Assembly (NCBI RefSeq): GCF_900188295.1
Contig: NZ_FZNM01000001.1
Span: 496,001 to 560,000, forward strand
DNA length: 64,000 nucleotides
Reading direction: 5' to 3'
Source: Paracoccus sediminis
Lineage (GTDB): Bacteria; Pseudomonadota; Alphaproteobacteria; Rhodobacterales; Rhodobacteraceae
Every line of letters begins with the position of its first letter. Within the stretch, counting starts at the first letter, position 1. The position numbers and the translations under genes are program-made. The notes under the pieces were generated by a model. That model ran no database searches, was not told the origin of the DNA, and worked only from the letters and a program-made list of their open reading frames with translations. Shown piece after piece: positions 46,717 to 58,848 of this stretch.

Positions 46717-48059
46717 CAGCGGGACTCCTTTTTCGCGCGCAGGGCGGCCATCAGGCGGGTGGCCAGGCCGGGCTTGGTGGTCTGGCGCGCGCGGCCGATG
46801 GCCAGGGCGCCGTCGGGCACGTCCTGGGTGATGACCGACCCCGATCCGGTCATGGCATCATCGCCCACGCGCACGGGCGCCACCAGCATCGTGTCGCTGC
46901 CGATGAAGGCGCGGGCGCCGATGTCGGTGCGGTGCTTCATCACGCCGTCATAATTGCAAGTGATGGTGCCTGCGCCGATGTTCGTATGCTCGCCCACATG
47001 CGCGTCGCCCAGATAGGTCAGGTGGCCGACCTTGACGCCTTCGTCCAGCACTGCGTTCTTGATTTCCACGAAATTGCCGACATGCACGTCGCCGCCCAGT
47101 TCCGCGCCGGGACGCAGGCGGGCAAAGGGACCGACGTTCGCCCCGGACGAGACATGGCAGCCTTCCAGATGGCAGAAGGGCAGGATCTCGGCCCCCGATT
47201 CCACCGTCACGCCGGGACCGAAGACGACACTCGGACCGATCACGGCATCGCGGCCGATCACCGTGTCCAGGGCGAACCAGACCGTCGCCGGATCGCACAG
47301 CGTCACGCCATCCTCCAATGCGCGCCGCCGGGCACGGTCCTGGAACGTCGCCTCGGCCTCGGCCAGTTCCGCGCGGGTGTTGATGCCCAGGGTTTCGGAT
47401 TCGTCGCAAGTGACGACATCGGCGCGCCGCCCTTCCGCGCGGGCCAGCGCCACCAGATCGGTCAGGTAGTATTCCCCGGATGCGTTCCGGTTCGTAAGCC
47501 GCACGATCAACTGCCGCAGCAGCGACGCATCCAGCGCCATGACCCCGGAATTGCACAGCGCGATGTCGCGTGTCGCCGCATCCGCGTCCTTGTATTCGAC
47601 GATCCGGTCCAGCCCCCGCGCGCCGACGATCAATCGGCCATAGCGGCCCGGCTCCTCGGCCTCGAACCCCAGCACCACCAGATCCGAGGGATGAGAGGCC
47701 AAGGCCAGAAGCGTGTCTTCGCCGATAAAGGGGGTGTCGCCATAAAGGACGATCACGCGCCCCTCGAACCCCTCAAGCTCGGGCAGGGCCTGGCGGACGG
47801 CGTGGCCGGTGCCAAGCTGTTCGGCTTGCAGGACGATCCGCGCGTCCGGGTCGATCCTGGCCACGGCCTTCGTCACCTGATCGGCGCCGTGGCCCGCCAC
47901 GACGATCACCTGTTCGGGGTCCAGAACGCGCGCGGCCGCAAGCGCATGGCCGATCAGAGGCACGCCCGCCAGCCGGTGCAGCACCTTGGGCAGGTCGGAC
48001 TGCATCCGGCTGCCCTGTCCGGCCGCCAGAACCACGATTGCCAGGGATTTCTCTGCCAT
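46716..48059 (-). CDS. glmU: Bifunctional GlmU (GlcN-1-P acetyltransferase / GlcNAc-1-P uridyltransferase)
   Basis: A 447-residue bifunctional enzyme: N-terminal uridyltransferase domain with LAAGQGSRMQSDLPKVLH (residues about 12-29) and YGDTPF, and a C-terminal left-handed beta-helix acetyltransferase with the hexapeptide repeats (AVIGPSVVFGPGVTV, NIGAGTITCNYDGVMKHRT). It makes UDP-GlcNAc. Its start lies 113 bp from the divergent gph gene. Confidence 0.97.
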
Positions 48060-48172
48060 GCCCGTTCCATTGTCTGTTCAAATCCGCTGACGGGCGTTCT
48101 AATCGGGGCGGGGCGTGGGGGAAAGCCCCGCGCGTTCACCTTTGGTGTCGGATCGTTGCGGAAAGGAACAGC

Positions 48173-48847
48173 ATGGCGGGAACGGTGGTTTTCGATCTGG
48201 ACGGAACGCTGGCCGACACCTCGGCCGACCTGATCGCGGCGGCCAACGCCTGCTTCAGGGCGCGCGGGCTGGATGTCGCGCTGGATCCGCTGGCCGACGC
48301 GCTGACCGCGTTCCACGGCGGGCGGGCGATGCTGCGGGCGGGATACGGGCGGATAAACGGCGACCTGCTGTTGCCGCCGGGCGCCGAGGAGGAGGACTAT
48401 CCCCGCCTGCTGGACCATTACGGCGCCAACATCGCCGTTCACACCCGGCTGTATCCGGGGGTCGAGGCCGCGCTGGATGTGCTGGAGGCCGACGGACACG
48501 TTCTGACCGTCTGCACCAACAAGCCCGGTTCGCTGGCGGAAACCCTGCTGGACGCGCTGGGCGTGCGCCACCGTTTCGCATCGATGATCGCCGCCGACAC
48601 GCTGCCGGTCCGCAAGCCCGATCCGCGTCCCTATCGGGCGGCGGTGGAACGGGCAGGGGGCAGCGTCGCGGCGTCGTTCCTGGTGGGCGACACCGAAACC
48701 GACCGCAAGACCGCAACGGCGGCGGGGGTCAGGGTCGCGCTGGTGTCCTTTGGGCCGGAAGGCGAGGCGATTTCCCGGCTGGCCCCCGACGCGCTGATCG
48801 GGCATTTCGACGAATTGCCCGATCTGGCCCGGCGCTGGCTGGGATAA
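48173..48847 (+). CDS. gph: HAD-family phosphatase, phosphoglycolate phosphatase-like
   Basis: A 224-residue HAD hydrolase of the PGPase/PPase type: motif I VVFDLDGTLADT (Asp8 nucleophile, Asp10), motif II VCTNKPG, and motif III/IV RKPDPRPYRAAVE with FLVGDTETDRKTA. The start at 48173 has GGAAAGG nearby and gives a standard N terminus. Gph removes 2-phosphoglycolate from DNA repair and oxygenation. Substrate is inferred from family. Confidence 0.88.
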   Translation: MAGTVVFDLDGTLADTSADLIAAANACFRARGLDVALDPLADALTAFHGGRAMLRAGYGRINGDLLLPPGAEEEDYPRLLDHYGANIAVHTRLYPGVEAALDVLEADGHVLTVCTNKPGSLAETLLDALGVRHRFASMIAADTLPVRKPDPRPYRAAVERAGGSVAASFLVGDTETDRKTATAAGVRVALVSFGPEGEAISRLAPDALIGHFDELPDLARRWLG

Positions 48848-48849
48848 GA

Positions 48850-49335
48850 TTATTCCGCCTTGTCGGCCGGTTTGGCGTTCAGGTGGCCATAGTTCTGGGC
48901 GCCGATGGTGTCGAACAGGTGCAGCTGGGTTTCCAGGAAATCGATATGGCCTTCCTCGTCCTTGATGAGGTCGTCGAATAGAGCCTTGGACACCTGGTCG
49001 TTGATGCTGGAACAGTATTCCCGCGCCTCCAGATACAGGGTGCAGGCGTCGTGTTCGGCGGCCAGGTCGGATTCCAGCGTTTCCTTGAGCGTCTGGCCGA
49101 TGCGCAGCGGATCCAGCTTTTGCAGGTTCGGATGGCCTTCCAGAAAGATAATGCGCGCGATCAGCCGGTCGGCGTGGTGCATTTCCTCGATGGATTCGGC
49201 GCGGGACTTGTCGGCGATGCGGCCGAAGCCCCAGTCTTCCTGCAACCGGTAATGCAGCCAGTACTGGCTGACGGCGGTCAGTTCAGACCGCAGCGCCGCG
49301 TTGAGATACTCGATGACCTTTGCGTCGCCCTTCAT
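48850..49335 (-). CDS. bfr: Bacterioferritin
   Basis: A 161-residue bacterioferritin with the diiron ferroxidase residues (Glu18, Glu51, His54 and later Glu/His in [10 protein letters not shown] and [11 protein letters not shown]) and the heme-ligating Met52 in [19 protein letters not shown]. It stores iron as a 24-mer. The gene sits downstream of bfd and overlaps it by 53 nt. Confidence 0.95.
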   Translation of the reverse strand: MKGDAKVIEYLNAALRSELTAVSQYWLHYRLQEDWGFGRIADKSRAESIEEMHHADRLIARIIFLEGHPNLQKLDPLRIGQTLKETLESDLAAEHDACTLYLEAREYCSSINDQVSKALFDDLIKDEEGHIDFLETQLHLFDTIGAQNYGHLNAKPADKAE

Positions 49336-49576
49336 GGTGGGTATCCTTTGCGATGTCTGATTTCGCCCGCAAGATCGGCGGTGCCACCATCAGATTACCG
49401 CAGTGACGCATGGTGTCCAGAAAGAGCGGCATGCACCCCCCGCAATCGGCGCGTTTGCCAAGCGCGTGATAGATCTTTCCGGGGGTGATGATGGTCTGCG
49501 GATCGGCGCTGCGCATCCAGTCGATGGCCGCCTTGATCTGGTGGTCCGAAATCTGGGTGCAGTGGCAGACGATCAT
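49283..49576 (-). CDS. bfd: Bacterioferritin-associated ferredoxin-like (2Fe-2S) protein
   Basis: A 97-residue BFD-like protein beginning [20 protein letters not shown] and containing CGGC, which with CHC supplies four Cys for a 2Fe-2S cluster. Bfd reduces the bacterioferritin core to release iron, which fits the adjacent bfr. The C-terminal 40 residues go beyond the usual 60-65-residue core, and the last 53 nt overlap the bfr coding region in another frame. The start at 49576 was chosen because the motif sits at the N terminus. Confidence 0.85.
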   Translation of the reverse strand: MIVCHCTQISDHQIKAAIDWMRSADPQTIITPGKIYHALGKRADCGGCMPLFLDTMRHCGNLMVAPPILRAKSDIAKDTHHEGRRKGHRVSQRGAAV

Positions 49577-49694
49577 CGGCGCGCTCCGTGTTGAGGGAGA
49601 CATAGCGATTCTGTCGGGTTTGTAAAGCTGACTTTTTTGCTTGGGTCGCGGCGGCGTCTTGACCCGTGGGGCGCGCGGGCGCAAAAGCCCGGCC

Positions 49695-50741
49695 ATGAAG
49701 CTGTCCGATTTCGATTTCGACCTGCCGCCCGCGCTGATCGCCACGCGCCCGGTCCGCCCGCGTTCGTCGGCGCGGCTGCTGGTGGCGCAGGCAAGTGCCA
49801 TCGCGGATCATCGGGTCAGCGATCTGCCCGGCATCCTGCGGGCCGGCGACGTGCTGGTGCTGAACGATACACAGGTCATTCCCGCGCGCCTGACCGGCAC
49901 GCGCGCGCGCCCGACGCCGCAGGGCGAGGCCGTGGCCGGGATCGAGGTCACGCTGCTGGAACCGGCAGCCCAAGGCTGGCGCGCCTTGGCCAGACCCCTG
50001 CGCAAGCTGCGCGTGGGCGAGGTGATCCGGTTCGGCGACGCCTTGTCCGCCGAGGTCGTCGAGATCGCCGGGGGCGAACTGTTGCTGCGCTTTGACGCCC
50101 ATGGCGATGCCTTCGACGCGGCCTTGGCGCAGGTCGGCGCGATGCCGCTGCCGCCCTATATCGCCGCGCTGCGGGCGCCGGACGATCAGGACCGCGACGA
50201 TTATCAGACCGTCTGGGCCGCGCGCCGGGGCGCCGTCGCCGCGCCCACCGCCAGCCTGCATTTCGACGCGGACCTGCTGGACCGACTTGCCGCGCAGGGC
50301 GTTCAGTTCGTCCACGTCACCCTGCATGTCGGCGCGGGCACGTTCCTGCCCGTCAAGGTGGACGACGTGACCACCCACCGGATGCACGCCGAATGGGGCG
50401 AGGTCGGGGCGGACGCCGCCGCCGCCATCAACCGCGCCAAGGCCGAAGGCCGCCGCGTGATCCCCGTGGGCACGACCGCGCTGCGGCTGATCGAATCGGC
50501 GGCCAGGCCGGACGGGCGCATCGCGCCGTTCCGGGGCACGACCGACATCTTCATCTATCCCGGCTATCGTTTCCGCGTGACCGACGGGCTGATGACGAAT
50601 TTCCACCTGCCGAAATCGACGCTGCTGATGCTGGTGTCGGCGCTGATGGGGCAGGACCGGATCCGGCGGGTCTATGACCACGCCGTGACGCAGGGTTATC
50701 GGTTCTTCAGCTATGGCGATGCGTCGCTGCTGATCCCCTAG
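49695..50741 (+). CDS. queA: S-adenosylmethionine:tRNA ribosyltransferase-isomerase
   Basis: A 348-residue QueA that transfers the ribosyl part of SAM to 7-aminomethyl-7-deazaguanine in tRNA, giving epoxyqueuosine. Family stretches include [72 protein letters not shown]. The start at 49695 gives [16 protein letters not shown], the normal N terminus. It is read divergently from bfd. Confidence 0.96.
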   Translation: MKLSDFDFDLPPALIATRPVRPRSSARLLVAQASAIADHRVSDLPGILRAGDVLVLNDTQVIPARLTGTRARPTPQGEAVAGIEVTLLEPAAQGWRALARPLRKLRVGEVIRFGDALSAEVVEIAGGELLLRFDAHGDAFDAALAQVGAMPLPPYIAALRAPDDQDRDDYQTVWAARRGAVAAPTASLHFDADLLDRLAAQGVQFVHVTLHVGAGTFLPVKVDDVTTHRMHAEWGEVGADAAAAINRAKAEGRRVIPVGTTALRLIESAARPDGRIAPFRGTTDIFIYPGYRFRVTDGLMTNFHLPKSTLLMLVSALMGQDRIRRVYDHAVTQGYRFFSYGDASLLIP

Positions 50742-50818
50742 GGTCGCTTTCCGGGTGGCCGAAACGCCGCGAATGGGTCAGATGTGGTCGCATCCCGACA
50801 CCCGGCGAAAGACCCCCG

Positions 50819-52081
50819 ATGCTGTCCGTGCTGCGAACCACATGGCCCCTGTTCCTGGGCATCCTGCTGCTGATGGTCGGCAACGGGATGCAGGGCACGC
50901 TGCTGGGCATCCGCGGCGGGATCGAGGGGATTCCGACCTTGCAGATGTCGGTGGTCATGTCGGGTTACTTCGCGGGCTTCCTGCTGGGCAGCCTGACGGT
51001 GCCGGGCTTCATCAGGAACGTCGGCCATGTGCGGGTCTTCGCGGCGCTTGGCTCCATGATCTCGTCCGTTCTGGTGCTTTACGCGGTGGAACCCAACTGG
51101 ATCTGGTGGACCATCCTGCGCATGATCGTCGGGTTCTGCTTTTGCGGGGTCTATATCACGTCCGAAAGCTGGCTGAACGCGGGATCCACCAACGAAAACC
51201 GCGGCCAGACGCTGTCGGCCTATATGATCGTGCAACTGCTGGGGATCGTCGCGGCGCAGGCGCTGCTGAACACCAGCGATCCGGGCGGCTACATGCTGTT
51301 CATCGTGGCCTCGGTCCTGGTGTCCTTTGCCTTCATGCCGATCCTTTTGTCGGCCCGGCCCGCGCCGCAGTTCCAGACCATCAAGCGCATGTCCTTTGCC
51401 CGGCTGTATCGCGCGTCCCCGCTGGGCTGCGTGGGGATCTTCCTGATGGGGGGCGTGTTTGCCGTCCTGTCGGGGATGTCGTCGGTCTGGGGGGCGACCA
51501 TCGGGCTGTCGGTCGCGCAGATATCGCTGTTCGTGGCCGCCAGCTATGCGGGCGGGCTGGTGCTGCAATATCCGATCGGCTGGATTTCCGACCGCTACGA
51601 CCGGCGCAAGCTGGTGCTGATCCTGGCGGCGGCGGGCGCGATCACCGGCGTGGCCGCCATCGCGGCCCAGCCGGGAACGCTGGGGCTGGTCGTCGCGGGG
51701 GCGCTGATGGGGGGCATCGCCAACCCGATCTATGCGCTGCTGCTGGCCTATACCAACGATTATCTGGACCAGTCCGACATGGCGTCGGCGTCGGCAGGGC
51801 TGCTGTTCATCTATGGCATCGGGTCGATGGGCGGGCCGATCATCACCGGCTGGCTGATGGAGGTGATCGGCCCGGACGGGTTCTGGGTCTACATGGCGGT
51901 GCTGCTGGCTCTGCTGACCGCCTATGCCGGCTGGCGCACGACCCGACGCCGCGCGCTGACCCCCGACGAACAGGGCAATTTCGCCGTCATCACCCCCAAT
52001 GCCACAACCGTCGCCGCCAGCGCCGCGCTGGACGAACGGCAGTCCGATCCGGCGGACAGGCGGTCTTCTGACGCGGCGTAA
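50819..52081 (+). CDS. MFS transporter (YcaD-like MFS_1)
   Basis: A 420-residue permease with twelve predicted helices. MVGNGMQGTLLGIRG in helix 1, ITSESWLNAGSTNENRGQ at the helix 4-5 loop and GWISDRYDRRKLVL at the central loop fit the YcaD-like branch. The last ~35 residues are hydrophilic. Substrate unknown. It sits between queA and lpd on the same strand; the 77-bp gap to queA has no terminator. Confidence 0.87.
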   Translation: MLSVLRTTWPLFLGILLLMVGNGMQGTLLGIRGGIEGIPTLQMSVVMSGYFAGFLLGSLTVPGFIRNVGHVRVFAALGSMISSVLVLYAVEPNWIWWTILRMIVGFCFCGVYITSESWLNAGSTNENRGQTLSAYMIVQLLGIVAAQALLNTSDPGGYMLFIVASVLVSFAFMPILLSARPAPQFQTIKRMSFARLYRASPLGCVGIFLMGGVFAVLSGMSSVWGATIGLSVAQISLFVAASYAGGLVLQYPIGWISDRYDRRKLVLILAAAGAITGVAAIAAQPGTLGLVVAGALMGGIANPIYALLLAYTNDYLDQSDMASASAGLLFIYGIGSMGGPIITGWLMEVIGPDGFWVYMAVLLALLTAYAGWRTTRRRALTPDEQGNFAVITPNATTVAASAALDERQSDPADRRSSDAA

Positions 52082-52149
52082 TCGGGCTGCTTGTTCCCCC
52101 CCGGCGATTGGTTTAACGCTGAACTATCGTGACCTGACGGGGAAGACTT

Positions 52150-53541
<1,392 letters not shown>

Positions 53542-53654
53542 TTGCCGTTGCGCGGGGCGCGGCCGCAACGCCCGCCCCGTCAAGACCCTGTTAACCGTTT
53601 CGTAACTATCTCTTTGCGCGTGCGCCGCCTTGCCGCGGTTGAAGGAGATGGGTC

Positions 53655-55949
53655 ATGAACATTGCGATCACCAACGGGCTTTTGCTGATGCCGCCCGCCT
53701 TTCGGGGCGGACTCAACGCGTGGTCGCGCACGGACGGCACCCCCGGCAGCCCGACCTGGGCATCCGCCGACAACGGCGCCCTTGTTCCGGCCGACCAGGA
53801 TTTCGGCACCTGCCTCGAAGTGATGAAGCAGCAGACCACGACCTCGATCCGCTTCATGGGCGAAACGCCGATGATCCCCGGCGTCTATCTGCGGGTGTCG
53901 GCCCGGATCAAGGCGGTGGCGGGGGCCTTGTGCAGCGCGCGGATCGCCGGGTGGGCGGGCAATGGATCGCGCGCGCGCGTCACCGGCCTGATCGAGACCG
54001 GGCCGTCCGTGCCCCTGACCGCCTATGGCGACGTGGTGGAGATCAGCGCCATCGTCGGGGTCGGATCGCGGCGGGGCGTGGACATGGCCTGGGGCACGGC
54101 GCCGGTCTATGGCCATTTCGGGCTGGATCTGGTCGGCGCCAACGGCGGCGCCTTTCGCATCGAATCGATCCGCATCGACGACGTGACGGCGGCCTTCATC
54201 CCGTCGCTGATCGACTGGGTGGACGTGCGCGATTTCGGGGCCAGGGGCGACAATGTGACCAACGATCGCGCGGCCTTTGTCGCCGCCGATCAGGCCGCGA
54301 ATGGCGGATCGATCCTGGTGCCCGAGGGCACGTTCTTCATCAGCGGCGATCTGGGCATCAACAGCAGGGTCCGCTTCAAGGGCACCCTTCGCACGCCCGC
54401 CGAAACGCGGGTGTCGTTCTTGCAGGATTTCGATTTTCCGACCTATGCGGCCGCCTTCGGCGACGAGACGCTGGGCATGAAAAAGGCGTTGCAGGCGTTG
54501 TTCGGCTATACCGACCATGTGGCGCTGAACCTGTGCGGGCGCCGCGTCGATCTGACCGAACCGCTGGAAATCGGCGCCCTGGCCCCCGGCCTGACCGGGT
54601 TTTCCAACCGCCGGGTGATCTGCAACGGCAGCATCAGCGCCAAGGCGGGAACGGCCTGGGACAGCAGCCGATGGACCAGCACCGCCACCTATGACCCGGC
54701 CCAGCCGTTGCGCCTGTCGAATGTCGCCAATGTCGCCGCCATCGAGATCGGCAGCCGCGTCACCGGCCCCGGCGTGGGGCGCGAGGTCTATGTCAATGCC
54801 AAGGATGTCGCCGCCCGCATCCTGACCCTGTCCCAGCCCTTTTTCGGCGGGGCGGGAACCCGCAGCTATACCTTTGAACGCTTTCGCTATCTGTTTGATT
54901 TTTCGGGCGTGGAACAGGTGTCGCGCCTGAATTTCGTTGATCTGGACCTGAACTGCGAAGGCGTCGCCAGCGGCATCATGCTGCCCCCCAAGGGCGAGAT
55001 GATCGCCCTGCGCGACTGCTACATGACCAAGCCCAGGGATCGCGGCATCACCTCGATCGGGCGGGGCTGCCAGGACATGCTGGTGGACCGCTGCCAGTTC
55101 CTGTCCAACGAAATGGACCTGCCCGCGCAGCAGCGGACCACCATCGCCATCAACGTGAACGCCAACGACGTGAAGATCCGCGACAACCGTTTCGTCCGGT
55201 TCGCGCATTTCATGGTGGCCAGCGGCGGCGGGCACATCATTTCCGGCAATCACTGGTTCCAGGGCGACGGATCGGGCGAGGGGCTGCGGTATGCCGGGCT
55301 GGTGCTGACGCGGCCGAACGTGCAGACCACGATCAACGGCAATTACATCGACAACGCCTCTGTCGAATGGACCAACGAGCACAGCGCCGAACCGGATTTC
55401 ACAGGCGACGAATTCAGCTTTGGCGGGCTGACCATCACCGGCAACACCTGCCTGTGTTCCAACACGGCGGCCTGGTTCACCTGGCTGACCGTCAAGCCCT
55501 TCGGAACCGGGCATTTCGTCCATGGCCTGACCGTGACCAGCAACGTGTTCAAGGCGCTTTACGGCGATGTGGACCGGATCGAGCGGGTCGACACGTCGAT
55601 CGCCGATCTGGACTATAACAACATGCGCAACCTTCAGTTCGCAGGAAACACCTTCAACGGGGTTCGGAACTATGTCTCCAACCCGCTGATGTTGCAGCAC
55701 AACCAGACGGCATCGGCGGCCATCTGGACCCTGCCGGTGATCGAGGGGCTGCCCTTCAGGGGCTGGGCCAAGTCGGTGCAGTCGGTGATCGCCGAAACCC
55801 CCATCACCAACGCCAGCGGCGCGCGCATCGATTCCGCGCCTTGGGTGCAGACCGAAGTCGGTCCCGGCAGGCGGCAGATCCAGTTGAACTGGCCCGTCGC
55901 CGCAAAGGGCCGCGTCAGCGTCTATGCCCGGATGGACCGCCCGCAATAA
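53655..55949 (+). CDS. Large right-handed beta-helix protein (GH28-related / phage spike-like)
   Basis: A 764-residue protein without signal peptide. Residues 1-180 form a conserved N-terminal module (LLMPPAFRGGLNAWS, VPADQDFGTCLEV, GVYLRVSARIKAV). From about residue 185 (WVDVRDFGARGDNVTNDRAAFV) a pectate-lyase-like beta-helix begins, with parallel-helix strands such as NVNANDVKIRDNRFVRF through residue about 700. The absence of a signal sequence together with this fold resembles tail or head spike proteins of phages, and I recall similar proteins linked to the gene transfer agent head spikes (GhsB) of Rhodobacter capsulatus. No phage or GTA gene is adjacent. GAAGGAG precedes the ATG, and a terminator follows. 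Confidence 0.7.
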   Translation: MNIAITNGLLLMPPAFRGGLNAWSRTDGTPGSPTWASADNGALVPADQDFGTCLEVMKQQTTTSIRFMGETPMIPGVYLRVSARIKAVAGALCSARIAGWAGNGSRARVTGLIETGPSVPLTAYGDVVEISAIVGVGSRRGVDMAWGTAPVYGHFGLDLVGANGGAFRIESIRIDDVTAAFIPSLIDWVDVRDFGARGDNVTNDRAAFVAADQAANGGSILVPEGTFFISGDLGINSRVRFKGTLRTPAETRVSFLQDFDFPTYAAAFGDETLGMKKALQALFGYTDHVALNLCGRRVDLTEPLEIGALAPGLTGFSNRRVICNGSISAKAGTAWDSSRWTSTATYDPAQPLRLSNVANVAAIEIGSRVTGPGVGREVYVNAKDVAARILTLSQPFFGGAGTRSYTFERFRYLFDFSGVEQVSRLNFVDLDLNCEGVASGIMLPPKGEMIALRDCYMTKPRDRGITSIGRGCQDMLVDRCQFLSNEMDLPAQQRTTIAINVNANDVKIRDNRFVRFAHFMVASGGGHIISGNHWFQGDGSGEGLRYAGLVLTRPNVQTTINGNYIDNASVEWTNEHSAEPDFTGDEFSFGGLTITGNTCLCSNTAAWFTWLTVKPFGTGHFVHGLTVTSNVFKALYGDVDRIERVDTSIADLDYNNMRNLQFAGNTFNGVRNYVSNPLMLQHNQTASAAIWTLPVIEGLPFRGWAKSVQSVIAETPITNASGARIDSAPWVQTEVGPGRRQIQLNWPVAAKGRVSVYARMDRPQ

Positions 55950-55971
55950 GGCCCCCGATCCCGGACCCTCC

Positions 55972-56000
55972 ACCGCCGCGGCCTCTCGCGGCGGTTTTTT
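55972..56000 (+). terminator. Rho-independent terminator after the beta-helix gene
   Basis: An 8-bp stem CCGCCGCG/CGCGGCGG (extended by A-T) with loop GCCTCT is followed by six T. It ends at the convergent PNPOx-like gene's stop codon and may serve both directions. Confidence 0.92.
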
Positions 56001-56476
56001 CAGGCGATACCCAAGTCGGTCGGCGTCAGGCGGAAGGCCGCGCCAAAACCCGCATTCAGGAACGCCGACCGCGGCGCCAGGCGCCAGAACCCGAAATCCG
56101 GCAGGTCGATGAACGCCGCCGCCTTGGGATGCGCCGCAAGCCAGCGGTTCCGCAACCCGGCCGGATCGGCGACGGGCCGGGCGGCCACCTGCACGGACAG
56201 GCGGGGCCAGGTCATCGGATCCCCTCGGTTCCCAGGCGCATCCACAAATATCGCCGCGCGGGGATCGGCCGCAAGCGCCCGGCTGTGGACCGCCAGCCCC
56301 GACAGCAGCGCCACCGGCGCGCCGGTGGCGTCGATCTGGCAGGCGATCCTGGACAGATGCGGATGGCCGGTGTCCGGGTCGTTGACGGCCAGCACGGCAT
56401 GGCGCATCGCCCCCAGAATCTGCCGGGCGGCCTGCCGCGCATTGTCGCCAGCGGTTCGGACCGGATCCCTGGACAT
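56000..56476 (-). CDS. Pyridoxamine 5'-phosphate oxidase-like (HugZ-type) protein
   Basis: A 158-residue protein of the FMN-binding split-barrel superfamily: AVLAVNDPDTGHPHLSRIA, HSRALAADPRAAIFVDAPG and RLSVQVAARPV in the barrel, then a C-terminal helix region AHPKAAAFIDLPDFGFWRL, which recalls HugZ-type heme oxygenases. The start at 56476 (MSRDPVRTAGDN) is preferred; a TTG-initiated extension to 56512 is possible. Without the HugZ-specific His, a heme role is not claimed. Confidence 0.75.
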   Translation of the reverse strand: MSRDPVRTAGDNARQAARQILGAMRHAVLAVNDPDTGHPHLSRIACQIDATGAPVALLSGLAVHSRALAADPRAAIFVDAPGNRGDPMTWPRLSVQVAARPVADPAGLRNRWLAAHPKAAAFIDLPDFGFWRLAPRSAFLNAGFGAAFRLTPTDLGIA

Positions 56477-56701
56477 GGGCCAAAGGCTGCGACGGTGCCG
56501 TCCGGTTTGCAAGCCTTGTGAAAGATTTACAAAATATATGCCCTATTCGTCAATTTGTTTTCAAAATTCTCTTTTCGTTAAAATCACTTAACAGACATGC
56601 CGGGATATGATTAACATTCTCAGGGGTCGGTGCGCGGTCTGCGGCGCGTGACCGAAACAGGGCCGGACCCGTTGCGGGACGCAACAGCGAGGAGGGGGAG
56701 A

Positions 56702-58657
56702 ATGAGCCACGAAACGATTGAAAAGCATCCAATTCCGGCGGGTTTCGAAAACGCCCACGTAGGCCCGGCCGACTATGCCCGGCTGTATGCCGAATCGATC
56801 GCCGACCCCGAATCGTTCTGGCGCCGCGAAGGCCGGCGGCTGGACTGGATCCACCCCTACAGCGTCGTCAAGAACACCGACTTCACCTTTGGCGCGGTGT
56901 CGATCAAGTGGTTCGAGGACGGCATCCTGAACGCCTCGGTCAACTGCATCGACCGGCATCTGCCCGCCCGCGCCGACCAGACCGCGATCATCTTCGAACC
57001 CGACGATCCCGCCACGCCCGCCCGGCACATCACCTATGCGCAGCTGTCGGAAAAGGTGAACCGCTTTGCCAATGTCCTGCTGAGCCAGGGCATCATGCGC
57101 GGCGACCGGGTGGTGATCTATCTGCCGATGATCCCCGAGGCGGCCTATGCCATGCTGGCCTGCGCGCGGATCGGGGCGGTCCATTCCATCGTCTTCGCGG
57201 GCTTTTCCCCCGATGCGCTGGCCAACCGCATCAACGACTGCGGCGCCAAGGTGGTCATCACCGCCGACACCGCGCCGCGCGGCGGGCGCCGCACGAACCT
57301 CAAGGCCAACACCGACGCGGCGCTCCTGCATTGCTCGGACCGGGTGCGCTGCCTGGTGGTCAAGCACACCGGCGACCAGACGACCTGGATCGACGGGCGC
57401 GACGTGGACGTGAAGGCGCTGATGGAGACCGCCAGCCCCGATTGCCCGCCCCGCCCCATGGGGGCCGAAGATCCGCTGTTCATCCTGTACACCTCGGGAT
57501 CGACCGGAAAGCCCAAGGGGGTGGTCCATACCACGGGCGGCTATCTGGTCTATGCGGCGATGACGCACCAGTACACCTTCGACTACAAGGACGGCGACGT
57601 CTTCTGGTGCACGGCGGATGTGGGCTGGGTCACGGGCCACAGCTATATCGTCTATGGCCCGCTGGCCAACGGCGCGACCACCGTGATGTTCGAAGGCGTG
57701 CCGACCTGGCCTGACGCGGGCCGTTTCTGGGAGGTGTGCGCCAAGCACAAGGTCACGCAGTTCTATACCGCGCCGACCGCGATCCGGTCGCTGATGGCCA
57801 AGGGCACCGATCCCATCCGGGGCCACGACCTGTCCAGCCTGCGCATCCTGGGCACCGTCGGCGAACCCATCAACCCCGAGGCCTGGAACTGGTATAACGA
57901 CAACATCGGCAAGGGCCGCTGCCCGATCGTGGACACCTGGTGGCAGACCGAAACCGGCGGCCACCTTATCACGCCCCTGCCCGGCGCCATCGAGACCAAG
58001 GCCGGCTCCGCGACGCTGCCGTTCTTCGGCATCCAGCCGGTGATCCTGGACGCCGCCACCGCGCAGGTCCAGGACGGCAATCCGGCCGAGGGGGTGCTGT
58101 GCATCGCTGACAGCTGGCCCGGCCAGATGCGCACCCTGTGGGGCGATCACGGCCGCTTCATGGAGGCGTATTTCCAGCAGTACCCCGGCTATTACTTCAC
58201 CGGCGACGGCTGCCGGCGCGACGAGGACGGCTATTACTGGATCACCGGCCGCGTCGATGACGTCATCAACGTCAGCGGCCACCGCATGGGCACGGCCGAG
58301 GTCGAATCGGCCCTGGTCGCCCATGAAAAGGTCGCCGAGGCCGCCGTGGTCGGATACCCGCATCCGCTCAAGGGGCAGGGCATCTATGCCTATGTCACGC
58401 TGATGAACGGCGTCCAGCCCAGCGACGACTTGCGGGCCGATCTGGAAAAATGGGTCCGCATGGAAATCGGTCCCATCGCCAAGCCCGACCTGATCCAGTG
58501 GGCGCCCGGAATGCCCAAGACCCGGTCCGGCAAGATCATGCGCCGCATCCTGCGCAAGATTGCCGAAAACGACTATGGCGCCCTGGGCGACATCTCGACC
58601 CTGGCCGAACCCGAGGTGGTGGACGATCTGATCGCCAACCGGATGAACAGGGCCTGA
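56702..58657 (+). CDS. acs: Acetyl-CoA synthetase
   Basis: A 651-residue adenylate-forming enzyme that activates acetate. Motifs seen are [15 protein letters not shown] (phosphate-binding loop), [18 protein letters not shown] (acetate/CoA pocket), [20 protein letters not shown] and the acetylation-prone Lys in [15 protein letters not shown] near the C terminus. GAGGAGGGGGAG precedes the ATG at 56702. It is followed by the MHS transporter gene in the same direction, which suggests acetate or a related acid as that transporter's substrate (inference). The AT-rich 225-bp gap upstream probably holds its promoter. Confidence 0.95.
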   Translation: MSHETIEKHPIPAGFENAHVGPADYARLYAESIADPESFWRREGRRLDWIHPYSVVKNTDFTFGAVSIKWFEDGILNASVNCIDRHLPARADQTAIIFEPDDPATPARHITYAQLSEKVNRFANVLLSQGIMRGDRVVIYLPMIPEAAYAMLACARIGAVHSIVFAGFSPDALANRINDCGAKVVITADTAPRGGRRTNLKANTDAALLHCSDRVRCLVVKHTGDQTTWIDGRDVDVKALMETASPDCPPRPMGAEDPLFILYTSGSTGKPKGVVHTTGGYLVYAAMTHQYTFDYKDGDVFWCTADVGWVTGHSYIVYGPLANGATTVMFEGVPTWPDAGRFWEVCAKHKVTQFYTAPTAIRSLMAKGTDPIRGHDLSSLRILGTVGEPINPEAWNWYNDNIGKGRCPIVDTWWQTETGGHLITPLPGAIETKAGSATLPFFGIQPVILDAATAQVQDGNPAEGVLCIADSWPGQMRTLWGDHGRFMEAYFQQYPGYYFTGDGCRRDEDGYYWITGRVDDVINVSGHRMGTAEVESALVAHEKVAEAAVVGYPHPLKGQGIYAYVTLMNGVQPSDDLRADLEKWVRMEIGPIAKPDLIQWAPGMPKTRSGKIMRRILRKIAENDYGALGDISTLAEPEVVDDLIANRMNRA

Positions 58658-58848
58658 CCGCGCCGGGGGCCGCGCCCCCGCGACCATGACAGGGCGGCCT
58701 CCGGGCAGGAGGATCCGGGTGCCGCCAGACCAGCCTGACGAGCGATCCCAGTTTCGCGCTTCGGAAAAACCCCCGAGCGCGACCGAAGAAGGCTTGACCG
58801 TCGGGATCCAACGCCAGCCGACCGGCTGGTCCAACAGGAGGAGGACAG

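Noticed and set aside
53580..56483. Long minus-strand open frame opposite the beta-helix gene
   Set aside because: It runs through a terminator and the convergent PNPOx gene and shows no protein family; it is a GC-driven shadow.
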